Source of the DNA: JAFGED01 sp964551295
GTDB taxonomy: Bacteria > Chloroflexota > Anaerolineae > B4-G1
Direction: 5' to 3'
Length of the DNA stretch: 5,644 nucleotides
NCBI GenBank assembly: GCA_964551295.1
Contig: CAZKDJ010000250.1
Span: forward strand, 1 to 5,644
Below, piece by piece: positions 1 to 5,644 of the stretch. Numbering within the stretch: position 1 is the stretch's first letter; each line of letters opens with the position of its first letter. The notes beneath the pieces are model-generated. The model was not told the origin of the DNA, did not search any database, and saw nothing but the letters and a program-made list of their open reading frames with translations. Position numbers and translations under genes: made by a program.

Positions 1-450
1 CCGCGCACGCACACGCCGGTGGTCAAGAACGTGATCCTGGCCTCGGCCGACCAGGTGGCTATCGACGCCGTCTCGGCCAAGATGATGGGCTTTGACCCGC
101 TCAGCATCGACTACATCCGCCTGGCGCACGAGCGTGGCCTGGGCGTGGGGGACGTGCGCGAGATCGAGGTCGTGGGCGACGACGTGTCGGGCGAGAACTG
201 GGGCTTTGAGGTGGGGTACAACTTTCATCGCATCCTGGCATGGATGGCCTGGTACGGCCCGACCAAGTTCCTGCAAAAGCTCGTCCTGCGCACGCCGCTG
301 GTGGCCATCCCTATATTTATCTCCGAGTTTAACCACGACTACGTCCACTGGCCGCTCAAAGAGGAGCACATCTACGAGGATTGGCTGGCCAACACACCCT
401 GGGGCCAGATGTTCCAGCGATATCAGGAGAAGGGCCACCTGGCGGAATAA
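1..450 (+). CDS. DUF362 domain protein, C-terminal part (5' end outside window)
   Basis: The reading frame is open from the first base of the window and ends at TAA 448-450, giving 149 residues. The GTG at position 19 is in frame but is very unlikely to be the start, because the conserved family sequence already runs through it. The segment VILASADQVAIDAVSAKMMG (about residues 11-30), followed by a FDPLSIDYIRLAHERGLGVGD stretch and REIEVVGDD, resembles the end of the DUF362 domain, found in proteins of unclear function that are sometimes fused to 4Fe-4S ferredoxin domains. The visible part contains no cysteine, so any iron-sulfur site would have to lie upstream. After the domain comes a tail of about 85 residues rich in Trp, Tyr and Phe (AWMAWYGPTKF, then LVAIPIFISEF), which might contact a membrane or partner. 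The gene converges on the signalling operon and shows no functional link to it. The family assignment rests on remembered motifs; the biochemical role is unknown. Confidence 0.8.
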   Translation, partial: PRTHTPVVKNVILASADQVAIDAVSAKMMGFDPLSIDYIRLAHERGLGVGDVREIEVVGDDVSGENWGFEVGYNFHRILAWMAWYGPTKFLQKLVLRTPLVAIPIFISEFNHDYVHWPLKEEHIYEDWLANTPWGQMFQRYQEKGHLAE

Positions 451-550
451 CGGTGAGAGTCGGGTTTCTCCTGCACCACGTTGCCACCTGTGTCCAGGAT
501 GGCGTATGTGGCCTCACTGTCCGATGTGCTCAGAAACTCCCCCTTAGGCG
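451..550. other. Intergenic gap between convergent genes; possible coding relic on the minus strand
   Basis: This 100-bp gap separates the stop codons of the DUF362 gene and the response-regulator gene. I see no GC-rich hairpin followed by a T-run on either strand. The best inverted repeat is a 5-bp GCCAC/GTGGC pair with a loop of about 20 bases, which is too weak to call a terminator. On the minus strand one frame stays open across the whole gap and reads into the DUF362 gene, stopping at TGA 425-423. Its translation (TPKGEFLSTSDSE, then ATYAILDTGGNVVQE) has a protein-like composition, unlike a typical shadow frame. It has no convincing start codon or ribosome binding site of its own. It may be a remnant of an older gene, or chance. 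Confidence 0.35.
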
Positions 551-1231
551 TTATGTATCGAGCAGCTCGTGCTCCATCGCGTAGCGCACCAGCTCCACCC
601 TGCCGCGCAAGTCCAGCTTGCCCATGATGTTGGCCCGGTGGGTTTCGACGGTACGCACGCTGATACTTAACTCGTTGGCAGCCTCACGGTTGGTATAGCC
701 CTTGGCGATGAGGCGCAGCACCTCTATCTCGCGGGGAGTCAGCTCTTCGATGACTGGTTCAGCGGCAGGGGTCTCGGCTGCCGGCTTGGCTAGTCCCTGC
801 AACAAGGCACGCGTCATCGTTGGGTGGACGTACAGGTCGCCGCGCCAGACGGCGTGGACGGCGTTGATCAGCTCGGGTTCGAGAGCGTTCTTGGTGACAT
901 AGCCCGATGCGCCAGCCTTGATGGCCTCTTGTAAAAGTTTCTCGTCCTTGTGGACGGTGAGGATGAGCACGCGGATATCGGGCAGGTTTTTTTTCAGTTG
1001 CTTGGTGGCCTCGATGCCGCTGGGCCCGGGCATGCTGATATCGAGCAGTACCACGTCTGGATGCAGCTCGCTGGCCAGGCGCAGCGCTTCTTCACCATCG
1101 GTGGCCTCGCCTACCGTTTGCATATCGGGGGCGCGGTCGAGTAAGGCGCGCAAGCCGGTCCGTACCACGGCGTGGTCGTCGGCGATAAGGATGCGAATGG
1201 TGTCGCTAGAACTGTGTTGCTGTGTTCCCAT
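551..1231 (-). CDS. NarL/FixJ-family response regulator (REC + LuxR-type HTH)
   Basis: This 226-residue protein has the usual length for a NarL-type transcription regulator. Receiver domain, about residues 12-130: acidic pair D18/D19, phospho-acceptor D64 in VVLLDISMPGPSG, switch Thr T92 in LILTVH, and K114 in YVTKN. An Ala/Pro-rich linker (about 148-160) leads to the LuxR-type helix-turn-helix at about 164-208 (LTPREIEVLRLIAKGYTNRE, then recognition helix SVRTVETHRANIMGKL). By family knowledge, phosphorylation at the Asp releases or dimerises the HTH domain so that it binds target promoters. All key residues are present, so the protein should be functional. The ATG at 1231-1229 is chosen because a strong Shine-Dalgarno sits 5 nt upstream and the receiver begins about ten residues later. 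The start lies inside the kinase gene (26-bp overlap), which marks that kinase as the cognate partner. Target genes cannot be read from the window. Confidence 0.95.
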   Translation of the reverse strand: MGTQQHSSSDTIRILIADDHAVVRTGLRALLDRAPDMQTVGEATDGEEALRLASELHPDVVLLDISMPGPSGIEATKQLKKNLPDIRVLILTVHKDEKLLQEAIKAGASGYVTKNALEPELINAVHAVWRGDLYVHPTMTRALLQGLAKPAAETPAAEPVIEELTPREIEVLRLIAKGYTNREAANELSISVRTVETHRANIMGKLDLRGRVELVRYAMEHELLDT

Positions 1232-4200
1232 ATGGCACCTCCACGAGTATGGTTGTTCCCGATCCGGGGGAGCTTTCGATGACCAACTTGCCGTTCAGCA
1301 TCTCGGCCCGCTCGCGCATGCCTACGAGTCCTAGGCGGCTGGTCTGCATGGCGCTTTCGGAGTCAAAGCCGACGCCGTTATCCTCGATGATGGTCACTAC
1401 CTTATCGCCGCGCCGCTCCACGAGCACGTCAGCTTGGGTAGCCCGGGCGTGGCGCACGACGTTGGTCAGGCTCTCTTGTACGATGCGGTACAGAGCCGTT
1501 TCTACCTCTGGCGGCAGTCGCTCCTTGCTGAGGCCGACTGCTTCGAACTGGGCTTTTATGCGGTGCTGCTGGTTGAAAGTCTCGATGTATTGCTCTAATG
1601 CCGGTATCAGCCCCAGGTGATCGAGGGTGGCTGGGCGCAGGTTCATCGCCAGCCGGTGTAGGTTCTCCAGCATGTCGTCCACCATCATGATCATCTCGTT
1701 GGTGCGGGTGATCACCATCTTGGGCTGGTCGGCTTCTTGCTCCAGCAACCCCAGGTTCAGCAGCATGGATGAAAGCGCCTGGCCGGTCTCGTCGTGCAAC
1801 TCGCGGGCGACGTGGGCGCGCTCGGCCTCCTGCATTTCCACCAGGCGGCGGGAGAGAGTCCGCAGTTGCTCGCGCCCGGTGCGCACCTGCTCGAACAGGC
1901 GGGCGTTTTCGATGGCCGTGGAAACCGGCGCCACCAACGCGTTCAGCAGGTGTAGATCATCCTGATTAAAGCCGTATTCCTTGTTGATGGCCTCAATCGT
2001 GCCGATGATGCGCCCTTTGCTTTTGAGCGGTACGCACAGGATCGAGCGTGTGGAGAAGCTGCCCTCGGTGTCAAAGTCGCTGTACCAGCGATCATCCTGC
2101 GTGACGTCGGGTATCAGCACCGGTTCGCCGTGCTGGACGACCCAGCCCGCCACGCCTTGGCCCAGTGCCAGCCGCTGGCCCACGATAAAGTCTGACCCCT
2201 CACCAGATGCGGCTGCAAAGTATAGATCGTCGTTAGCTTCATCCACGAGGGCCACCGAGGTCGCCGCCATGCCCATCAGCCGGGTAGTGTGGTCGGCGAT
2301 GATGGTCAGCGTTTTCTGCAGATCGAGAGTCGAGACGATGGCCTGGCCGATCTCGTTCAGCGCTGCCAGCTCTCGGTTGCGTTGCTTGGTCTCGGCTTCC
2401 GCCTGAACGCGCTCGGTGATGTCCTCGAGGATGGTGTAGGCGCGATACGGGATATTCTCACCCGGCCTGAGCAGGGGCGTCGCGTTGACGTTGATCCAGC
2501 GGTAGCTATCGAGCACGGGGTTGAAGAACATGAGGGTGGCGTCGTGCATTTCCTCTCCCGACCTGAGGGCGGCTATGGCGGGCAGCGCTTCTCCCAAGAC
2601 CTCTGCGCCATCCTGGCGGATCAGCTTCCAGCGCGGATCGACGGGCGCTTTGCTCTGGAGTTGACCCAGCGTCAAGCCCAAGATGCGCTCGGCGGCGGGG
2701 TTAGCGGCGATGACCCTGCCCTCGGTGTTCCAGTAAAGCACGCCCTGGGTCATCGTCTCGAACAGCGTGCGATGCTTCTCCTCGCTCTCTCGCAGGGCTT
2801 CCTCGACTCGCAGGTGAGCAATGACGCCGCCTAATTGGGCGGCGGTAGTCTCGATCACGCGGCGGGTGTTGTTGCTCATCTCGTCATGCGTGTGAGAGGA
2901 GATGTTGAGTGTGGCTATGGTCTTGTCTTCGTACATGATTGGAACGGCTGCCAGGATGCGCAATCCCTCACTTTGGAAGAGTCTTTCTATGGGAGGCGGA
3001 AAAGCGGATACACTTTGATAGATGGGCTGCTTGACCAGAGCGAGATAGCCTTTTGTTGTATCGGCGTCGTGGTGAGAAGCGCTCTTTAAGAACTCGGCGC
3101 TCAACCCCTTGTGAGCAACCAGGTGCAGTTCTCCAGCGGGCACGTCGACGAGGTATAAACCGCCAGAGTCGATCTCTTCTAGCTGGCACATAGCTTCCAG
3201 CACCTGATCCAGCGCCCCCGTCAAGTCTCTAGTTGCCCCCAGGGCGACGCCGAGGTCACGTTGGATGTGCAGCGCCTTCTGCGTTCGCTTTTGTTCGGTG
3301 ATATCTGGAAAAATGACGAACCCTGCGATCAATTTGCCGTCTTTGTCATAGATAGGAGTGCTGTTTACGATTTCCCATCGTTCCGTTCCGTCTTTTCTGA
3401 CGCAGCGCATCTCTTTTCCCATCGTGGTTTTTCCTTGTATTGCCAAGGTCAAAGGGAGTTCCTCGACGGGTATAGGATGACCATCGACGTCATAGTCTTG
3501 CCAGGAGCGTTGCATCTTTAAAAGATTCAAGCCTGCTTGCATATCTGATTCGTCGTCGATTCCCAGCAATTCCAGGCAGGCGTTGTTAAAGGTCGTGATC
3601 GTTCCATCAGGAGTGGCTATCGCCATCGCCACCGGTGACTGCTCAATTACCGACTTTAGGAGAGCTTGTGTTTTCGTCAGCGCCCTTTCTGCCTGCTTGC
3701 GCTCGGTGATATCCTCGCCAGAGCTCAGTATGCCGACGATGTTGCCTGCCTCATCCCTCAGCACGGTGTTGTGCCAGGCGATGAGTCGCTCCTCACCAGA
3801 CTTGGTCAGCACTGGGTTTTCGTGGTATTCGACAGGCTTGATCTCGCCGGTCATCAATTGATTGAAAACGGCCTTGACGCTTTCCCTGACTTGGACTGGT
3901 AGGCAGGTGTTGAACCAGTTCTTGCCTAGAATTTCTTCTTCTTTGCGCTCCAAGGTGTCACAGCCTTTCCGGTTTATGAGCACGATTTTACCTTGAGTAT
4001 CTATGGCTACAAAGAGCACACTAGTGATGTCCAGGTACCGTTGTGCTTTATCGCGCTCCTGTTGGGCTGTTTGGTACAGCCGCGTGTTCTCGATAGCGAT
4101 GGCTGCTTGACTGGCAAAGGCGGTGATGGCTGGTATGTCGGTCTCTTGCAGGTCATCGCCCAAGACTGTCATCAGGCCGTACATTTCACTGTCAACCTGT

Positions 4201-5066
4201 AGTGGAGCGAATATACTCTTGCCGAGTCCAAGCAAGTCCACCAGCTTGCTTGCCAGTGGACGTGTGGCCTTGGGTAGTGCATCGACAATGGATTTGGCGT
4301 CCAGGATGGTGAAAGTGGTCTCGCTTTTAGCAAGGATGTGCTGGTAGATGCTCCCTGGCTTCAGCGGGAAGCAGTAGCCCTGTGCCGCAACGCCAAGCAG
4401 TTTCTCTGCCGTTTGTAGCAGATCGGGTTTGAAGGTTACGTGTGTGGTGACCAAGTGCTCTTTGTCTTCTGTCAAGGTAAAGACTAGCGCGTGGTAACCC
4501 AATTTGACAATTTCGTCTCCGATGGTCTTGTATACCTCGTTAGGTGTGCGAGCGCGCTGCACGGTTTGGGCGGCCTGGCTGAGAGCCAGCAGCAGTTGTT
4601 GGCTGCGAGCGATTTCCTCTAGTGAGCGTTGTAGTGCCTTCTCGGCCGTCTCGCGGCTAGTCTGTTCCTCAAGTAGCTTCCGGTAGCGGTTGAGCCGGGT
4701 GGTGGTGCGCACCCGCGCCAGCAGTTCGGGCTGGTCGATGGGTTTGGTCACGTAATCGTCGGCCCCGGACTCAAAGCTGCGTAAGCGCGAGGCGCGGTCG
4801 CCCATTGAGGTAACCATGATGATGGGGACCTGGGCTAGAACCTCGTCGGCACGCAGACTCTGGCAGGTGGCGAAGCCGTCCATGTCCGGCATCATCACGT
4901 CGAGCAGGATCAAGTCTGGCATAACGTCTCTCGCCTTTGTCAGTGTCTCCGCGCCGCTTTCGGCAAAGGCCAGATTATAGCCTTCCTCTGCAAGAAGCTC
5001 TCCCAGAGCCTTGCGCATTTCTGGTTCGTCGTCTGCAATTAGAATGGTGATGGAGTTTTTACCCAT
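1206..5066 (-). CDS. Large soluble sensor histidine kinase, REC-GAF-PAS-PAS-GAF-PAS-GAF-HisKA_3-HATPase
   Basis: This 1286-residue protein has domains, by my reading, in this order. Receiver 1-120: D12/D13, phospho-acceptor D56 in LILLDVMMPDMDG, T86, K108. Coiled-coil linker about 125-175. GAF about 175-330, ending AIAIENTRLY. PAS about 343-460, ending SSGEDITERKQAE. PAS about 469-596, ending FPDITEQKR. GAF about 604-752. PAS about 763-889, ending LEDITERVQAE. GAF about 900-1058, ending STAIENARLFEQV. HisKA_3 dimerisation domain about 1078-1145: phospho-acceptor H1091 in ARELHDETGQALS, with the DxxxQ phosphatase motif D1092-Q1096. HATPase about 1185-1280: N box around N1202 in QESLTNVVRHA, G1 box DNGVGF 1229-1234, G2 region GLVGMRERAEML. 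No hydrophobic membrane span is visible, so it should be cytoplasmic. The ATG at 5066 fits because the receiver starts within five residues and AAGG lies 6 nt upstream. By family knowledge it should phosphorylate the NarL-type regulator encoded next. Ligands of the GAF/PAS modules cannot be deduced; I see no phytochrome-type or other diagnostic cofactor motif. Confidence 0.95.
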   Translation of the reverse strand: MGKNSITILIADDEPEMRKALGELLAEEGYNLAFAESGAETLTKARDVMPDLILLDVMMPDMDGFATCQSLRADEVLAQVPIIMVTSMGDRASRLRSFESGADDYVTKPIDQPELLARVRTTTRLNRYRKLLEEQTSRETAEKALQRSLEEIARSQQLLLALSQAAQTVQRARTPNEVYKTIGDEIVKLGYHALVFTLTEDKEHLVTTHVTFKPDLLQTAEKLLGVAAQGYCFPLKPGSIYQHILAKSETTFTILDAKSIVDALPKATRPLASKLVDLLGLGKSIFAPLQVDSEMYGLMTVLGDDLQETDIPAITAFASQAAIAIENTRLYQTAQQERDKAQRYLDITSVLFVAIDTQGKIVLINRKGCDTLERKEEEILGKNWFNTCLPVQVRESVKAVFNQLMTGEIKPVEYHENPVLTKSGEERLIAWHNTVLRDEAGNIVGILSSGEDITERKQAERALTKTQALLKSVIEQSPVAMAIATPDGTITTFNNACLELLGIDDESDMQAGLNLLKMQRSWQDYDVDGHPIPVEELPLTLAIQGKTTMGKEMRCVRKDGTERWEIVNSTPIYDKDGKLIAGFVIFPDITEQKRTQKALHIQRDLGVALGATRDLTGALDQVLEAMCQLEEIDSGGLYLVDVPAGELHLVAHKGLSAEFLKSASHHDADTTKGYLALVKQPIYQSVSAFPPPIERLFQSEGLRILAAVPIMYEDKTIATLNISSHTHDEMSNNTRRVIETTAAQLGGVIAHLRVEEALRESEEKHRTLFETMTQGVLYWNTEGRVIAANPAAERILGLTLGQLQSKAPVDPRWKLIRQDGAEVLGEALPAIAALRSGEEMHDATLMFFNPVLDSYRWINVNATPLLRPGENIPYRAYTILEDITERVQAEAETKQRNRELAALNEIGQAIVSTLDLQKTLTIIADHTTRLMGMAATSVALVDEANDDLYFAAASGEGSDFIVGQRLALGQGVAGWVVQHGEPVLIPDVTQDDRWYSDFDTEGSFSTRSILCVPLKSKGRIIGTIEAINKEYGFNQDDLHLLNALVAPVSTAIENARLFEQVRTGREQLRTLSRRLVEMQEAERAHVARELHDETGQALSSMLLNLGLLEQEADQPKMVITRTNEMIMMVDDMLENLHRLAMNLRPATLDHLGLIPALEQYIETFNQQHRIKAQFEAVGLSKERLPPEVETALYRIVQESLTNVVRHARATQADVLVERRGDKVVTIIEDNGVGFDSESAMQTSRLGLVGMRERAEMLNGKLVIESSPGSGTTILVEVPYGNTATQF
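1237..1242 (-). promoter_or_regulatory. Shine-Dalgarno site of the response-regulator gene
   Basis: On the minus strand GGAGGT lies 5 nt before the ATG at 1231. It is a near-perfect anti-16S match, embedded in the last codons of the kinase gene. The overlap with the kinase stop (TAG 1208-1206) allows translational coupling, while the strong site would also permit independent initiation and therefore more regulator than kinase. Confidence 0.8.
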
Positions 5067-5644
5067 TTGTAACCTTCTCGTCTTTTTTCAACGCCTGTGC
5101 CACTACCTCGGCCAGTTTCTCCAAACTGGGAGGCTTTAGCAGCCAGCCGCTTAATCCCTGCACTTGCAGCGGTTCCATCTCCTTTTCTTTCAGAGGGTGG
5201 CCGGTCAGCAGTATAACCTTTACCTCTGGTTCTTGCTGTTTGAGCGCGTGGAACAGGGCTCGTCCGCCCATCTCGGGCATGACCATGTCGCTTAGCACCA
5301 GGGCGATCTGGTCGGCGTGTGCTTCAAAGACGGCCAAGGCTTCCCGGCCATTGGTCGCCTCCAGCACATGGTAGCCCAGCAGCTCCAAGCTGCTCACCAC
5401 AGCTAAGCGTGTGGCGGCGTCGTCCTCTACCACCAGGATGACTTGCCCCGCTCCCAGGATCAGGTGTTCTTTACCTAGCCGTGGTGTTTCCGGCTGTTCC
5501 AGCGATAGAGCCGGCAGATAGAGGATGAACGTGGTCCCCTCTCCCACGTTTGTTTTCACGTCGATGTGGCCTTCGTGTTGCTTGATGATGCCGTACACTT
5601 GAGGCAATCCCAGGCCGGTACCCTTGCCGGGTTCTTTGGTGGTG
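5059..5644 (-). CDS. Hybrid histidine kinase, C-terminal part (HATPase end + receiver; 5' end outside window)
   Basis: The frame is open to the right edge of the window, giving 194 residues here. It begins in the ATP-lid and G2 box of a HATPase domain, TTKEPGKGTGLGL, followed by PQVYGIIKQHEGHI and the terminal strand EGTTFILYLPAL. A linker of about 20 residues leads to a receiver domain at about residues 67-188 of the visible part: acidic residues E73/D74/D75 in VVEDD, phospho-acceptor D119 in LVLSDMVMPEMGG, T147 in LLTGH and K170 in WLLKPPS. The G2 box style is that of HisKA-type hybrid kinases, a different class from the HisKA_3 kinase downstream. The phosphorylated His and the sensor domains lie beyond the window. 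A TTG at 5607 is not the start, because it is the last Leu of the G2 box. The gene overlaps the next by 8 bp and is presumably the first visible member of the operon. The receiver could control its own kinase or pass phosphate on. Confidence 0.92.
   Translation of the reverse strand, partial: TTKEPGKGTGLGLPQVYGIIKQHEGHIDVKTNVGEGTTFILYLPALSLEQPETPRLGKEHLILGAGQVILVVEDDAATRLAVVSSLELLGYHVLEATNGREALAVFEAHADQIALVLSDMVMPEMGGRALFHALKQQEPEVKVILLTGHPLKEKEMEPLQVQGLSGWLLKPPSLEKLAEVVAQALKKDEKVTNG
5073..5079 (-). promoter_or_regulatory. Shine-Dalgarno site of the large kinase gene
   Basis: On the minus strand GAGAAGG lies 6 nt before the ATG at 5066. It sits inside the final codons of the upstream hybrid kinase gene, whose stop falls 8 bp into the large kinase gene (ATGGGTAA contains both the start and the overlapping stop TAA 5061-5059). 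The arrangement is typical of translational coupling and supports this start over any later ATG. Confidence 0.65.

Noticed and set aside
19..450. GTG at 19 as start of a 143-residue protein
   Set aside because: The frame is open to base 1, and the conserved domain sequence begins at once with no ribosome site before it, so the gene is cut by the window edge.
92..547. Plus-strand frame of 151 residues overlapping the DUF362 gene
   Set aside because: Its Arg/Ser/Thr/Trp-rich composition is typical of an out-of-frame reading of GC-rich DNA, and the DUF362 frame is clearly the real one.
451..550. A bidirectional terminator between the convergent genes
   Set aside because: Only weak 4-5 bp stems with long loops, and no T-run on either side. 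Termination may be Rho-dependent or may lie elsewhere.
918..1334. Plus-strand frame of 138 residues opposite the regulator gene
   Set aside because: It is rich in Ser, Arg and Cys, has no domain signature, and is antisense to the receiver domain; it is a shadow.
2289..3089. Two abutting plus-strand frames (2289-2834 and 2835-3089) opposite the kinase gene
   Set aside because: They are antisense to well-conserved PAS and GAF codons and show no family motif. High GC and codon bias of the real gene explain the open frames.
5059..5607. A 182-residue gene starting at TTG 5607
   Set aside because: The TTG encodes the last Leu of the GTGLGL ATP-binding box, and the frame continues upstream as TTKEPGKG to the window edge. 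It is a truncated kinase, not a short gene.
1..5644. tRNA, rRNA, CRISPR array, insertion sequence or phage genes
   Set aside because: Almost all of the window is explained by four protein-coding genes. I saw no direct-repeat array, transposase motif, terminal inverted repeats or tRNA-like sequence.

Overview
The window comes from a bacterium with fairly GC-rich DNA and tightly packed genes. It holds the end of one gene on the plus strand and, converging on it, a three-gene signal-transduction operon on the minus strand. A DUF362-type protein next to large soluble GAF/PAS kinases with a NarL-type regulator would fit Chloroflexota (Anaerolineae-like) or another environmental lineage. That placement is an inference from gene style; nothing in the window fixes the taxon.

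Layout: positions 1-450 (+) are the last 149 codons of a DUF362-family protein, whose start lies outside the window. Positions 451-550 are a short gap between convergent genes, with no convincing terminator and possibly a scrap of old coding sequence. The rest is on the minus strand, in transcription order from the right edge: (1) 5644-5059, the C-terminal end of a hybrid histidine kinase (ATP-binding G2 box plus receiver domain); (2) 5066-1206, a 1286-residue sensor kinase with domain order REC-coiled coil-GAF-PAS-PAS-GAF-PAS-GAF-HisKA_3-HATPase; (3) 1231-551, a NarL/FixJ-type response regulator (REC plus LuxR-type HTH). The genes overlap by 8 bp and 26 bp, so they are almost certainly co-transcribed and probably translationally coupled. 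The operon promoter is not in the window.

Likely working: the HisKA_3 kinase is the natural partner of the NarL-type regulator, because this kinase class and this regulator class usually pair. It has the DxxxQ motif after the phosphorylated His, so it may also dephosphorylate its partner. The upstream hybrid kinase belongs to a different kinase class. It could feed the N-terminal receiver of the big kinase, giving a multi-tier relay or cross-regulated pair. The big kinase has no visible membrane segment, so it should sense cytoplasmic or diffusible signals through six GAF/PAS modules. Its central sensor section is clearly poorer in GC than its ends, which suggests domain shuffling. Nothing here looks like a wholly new system. 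The most interesting points are the stacked receiver/kinase architecture, the mosaic composition, and the possible coding relic between the convergent genes.
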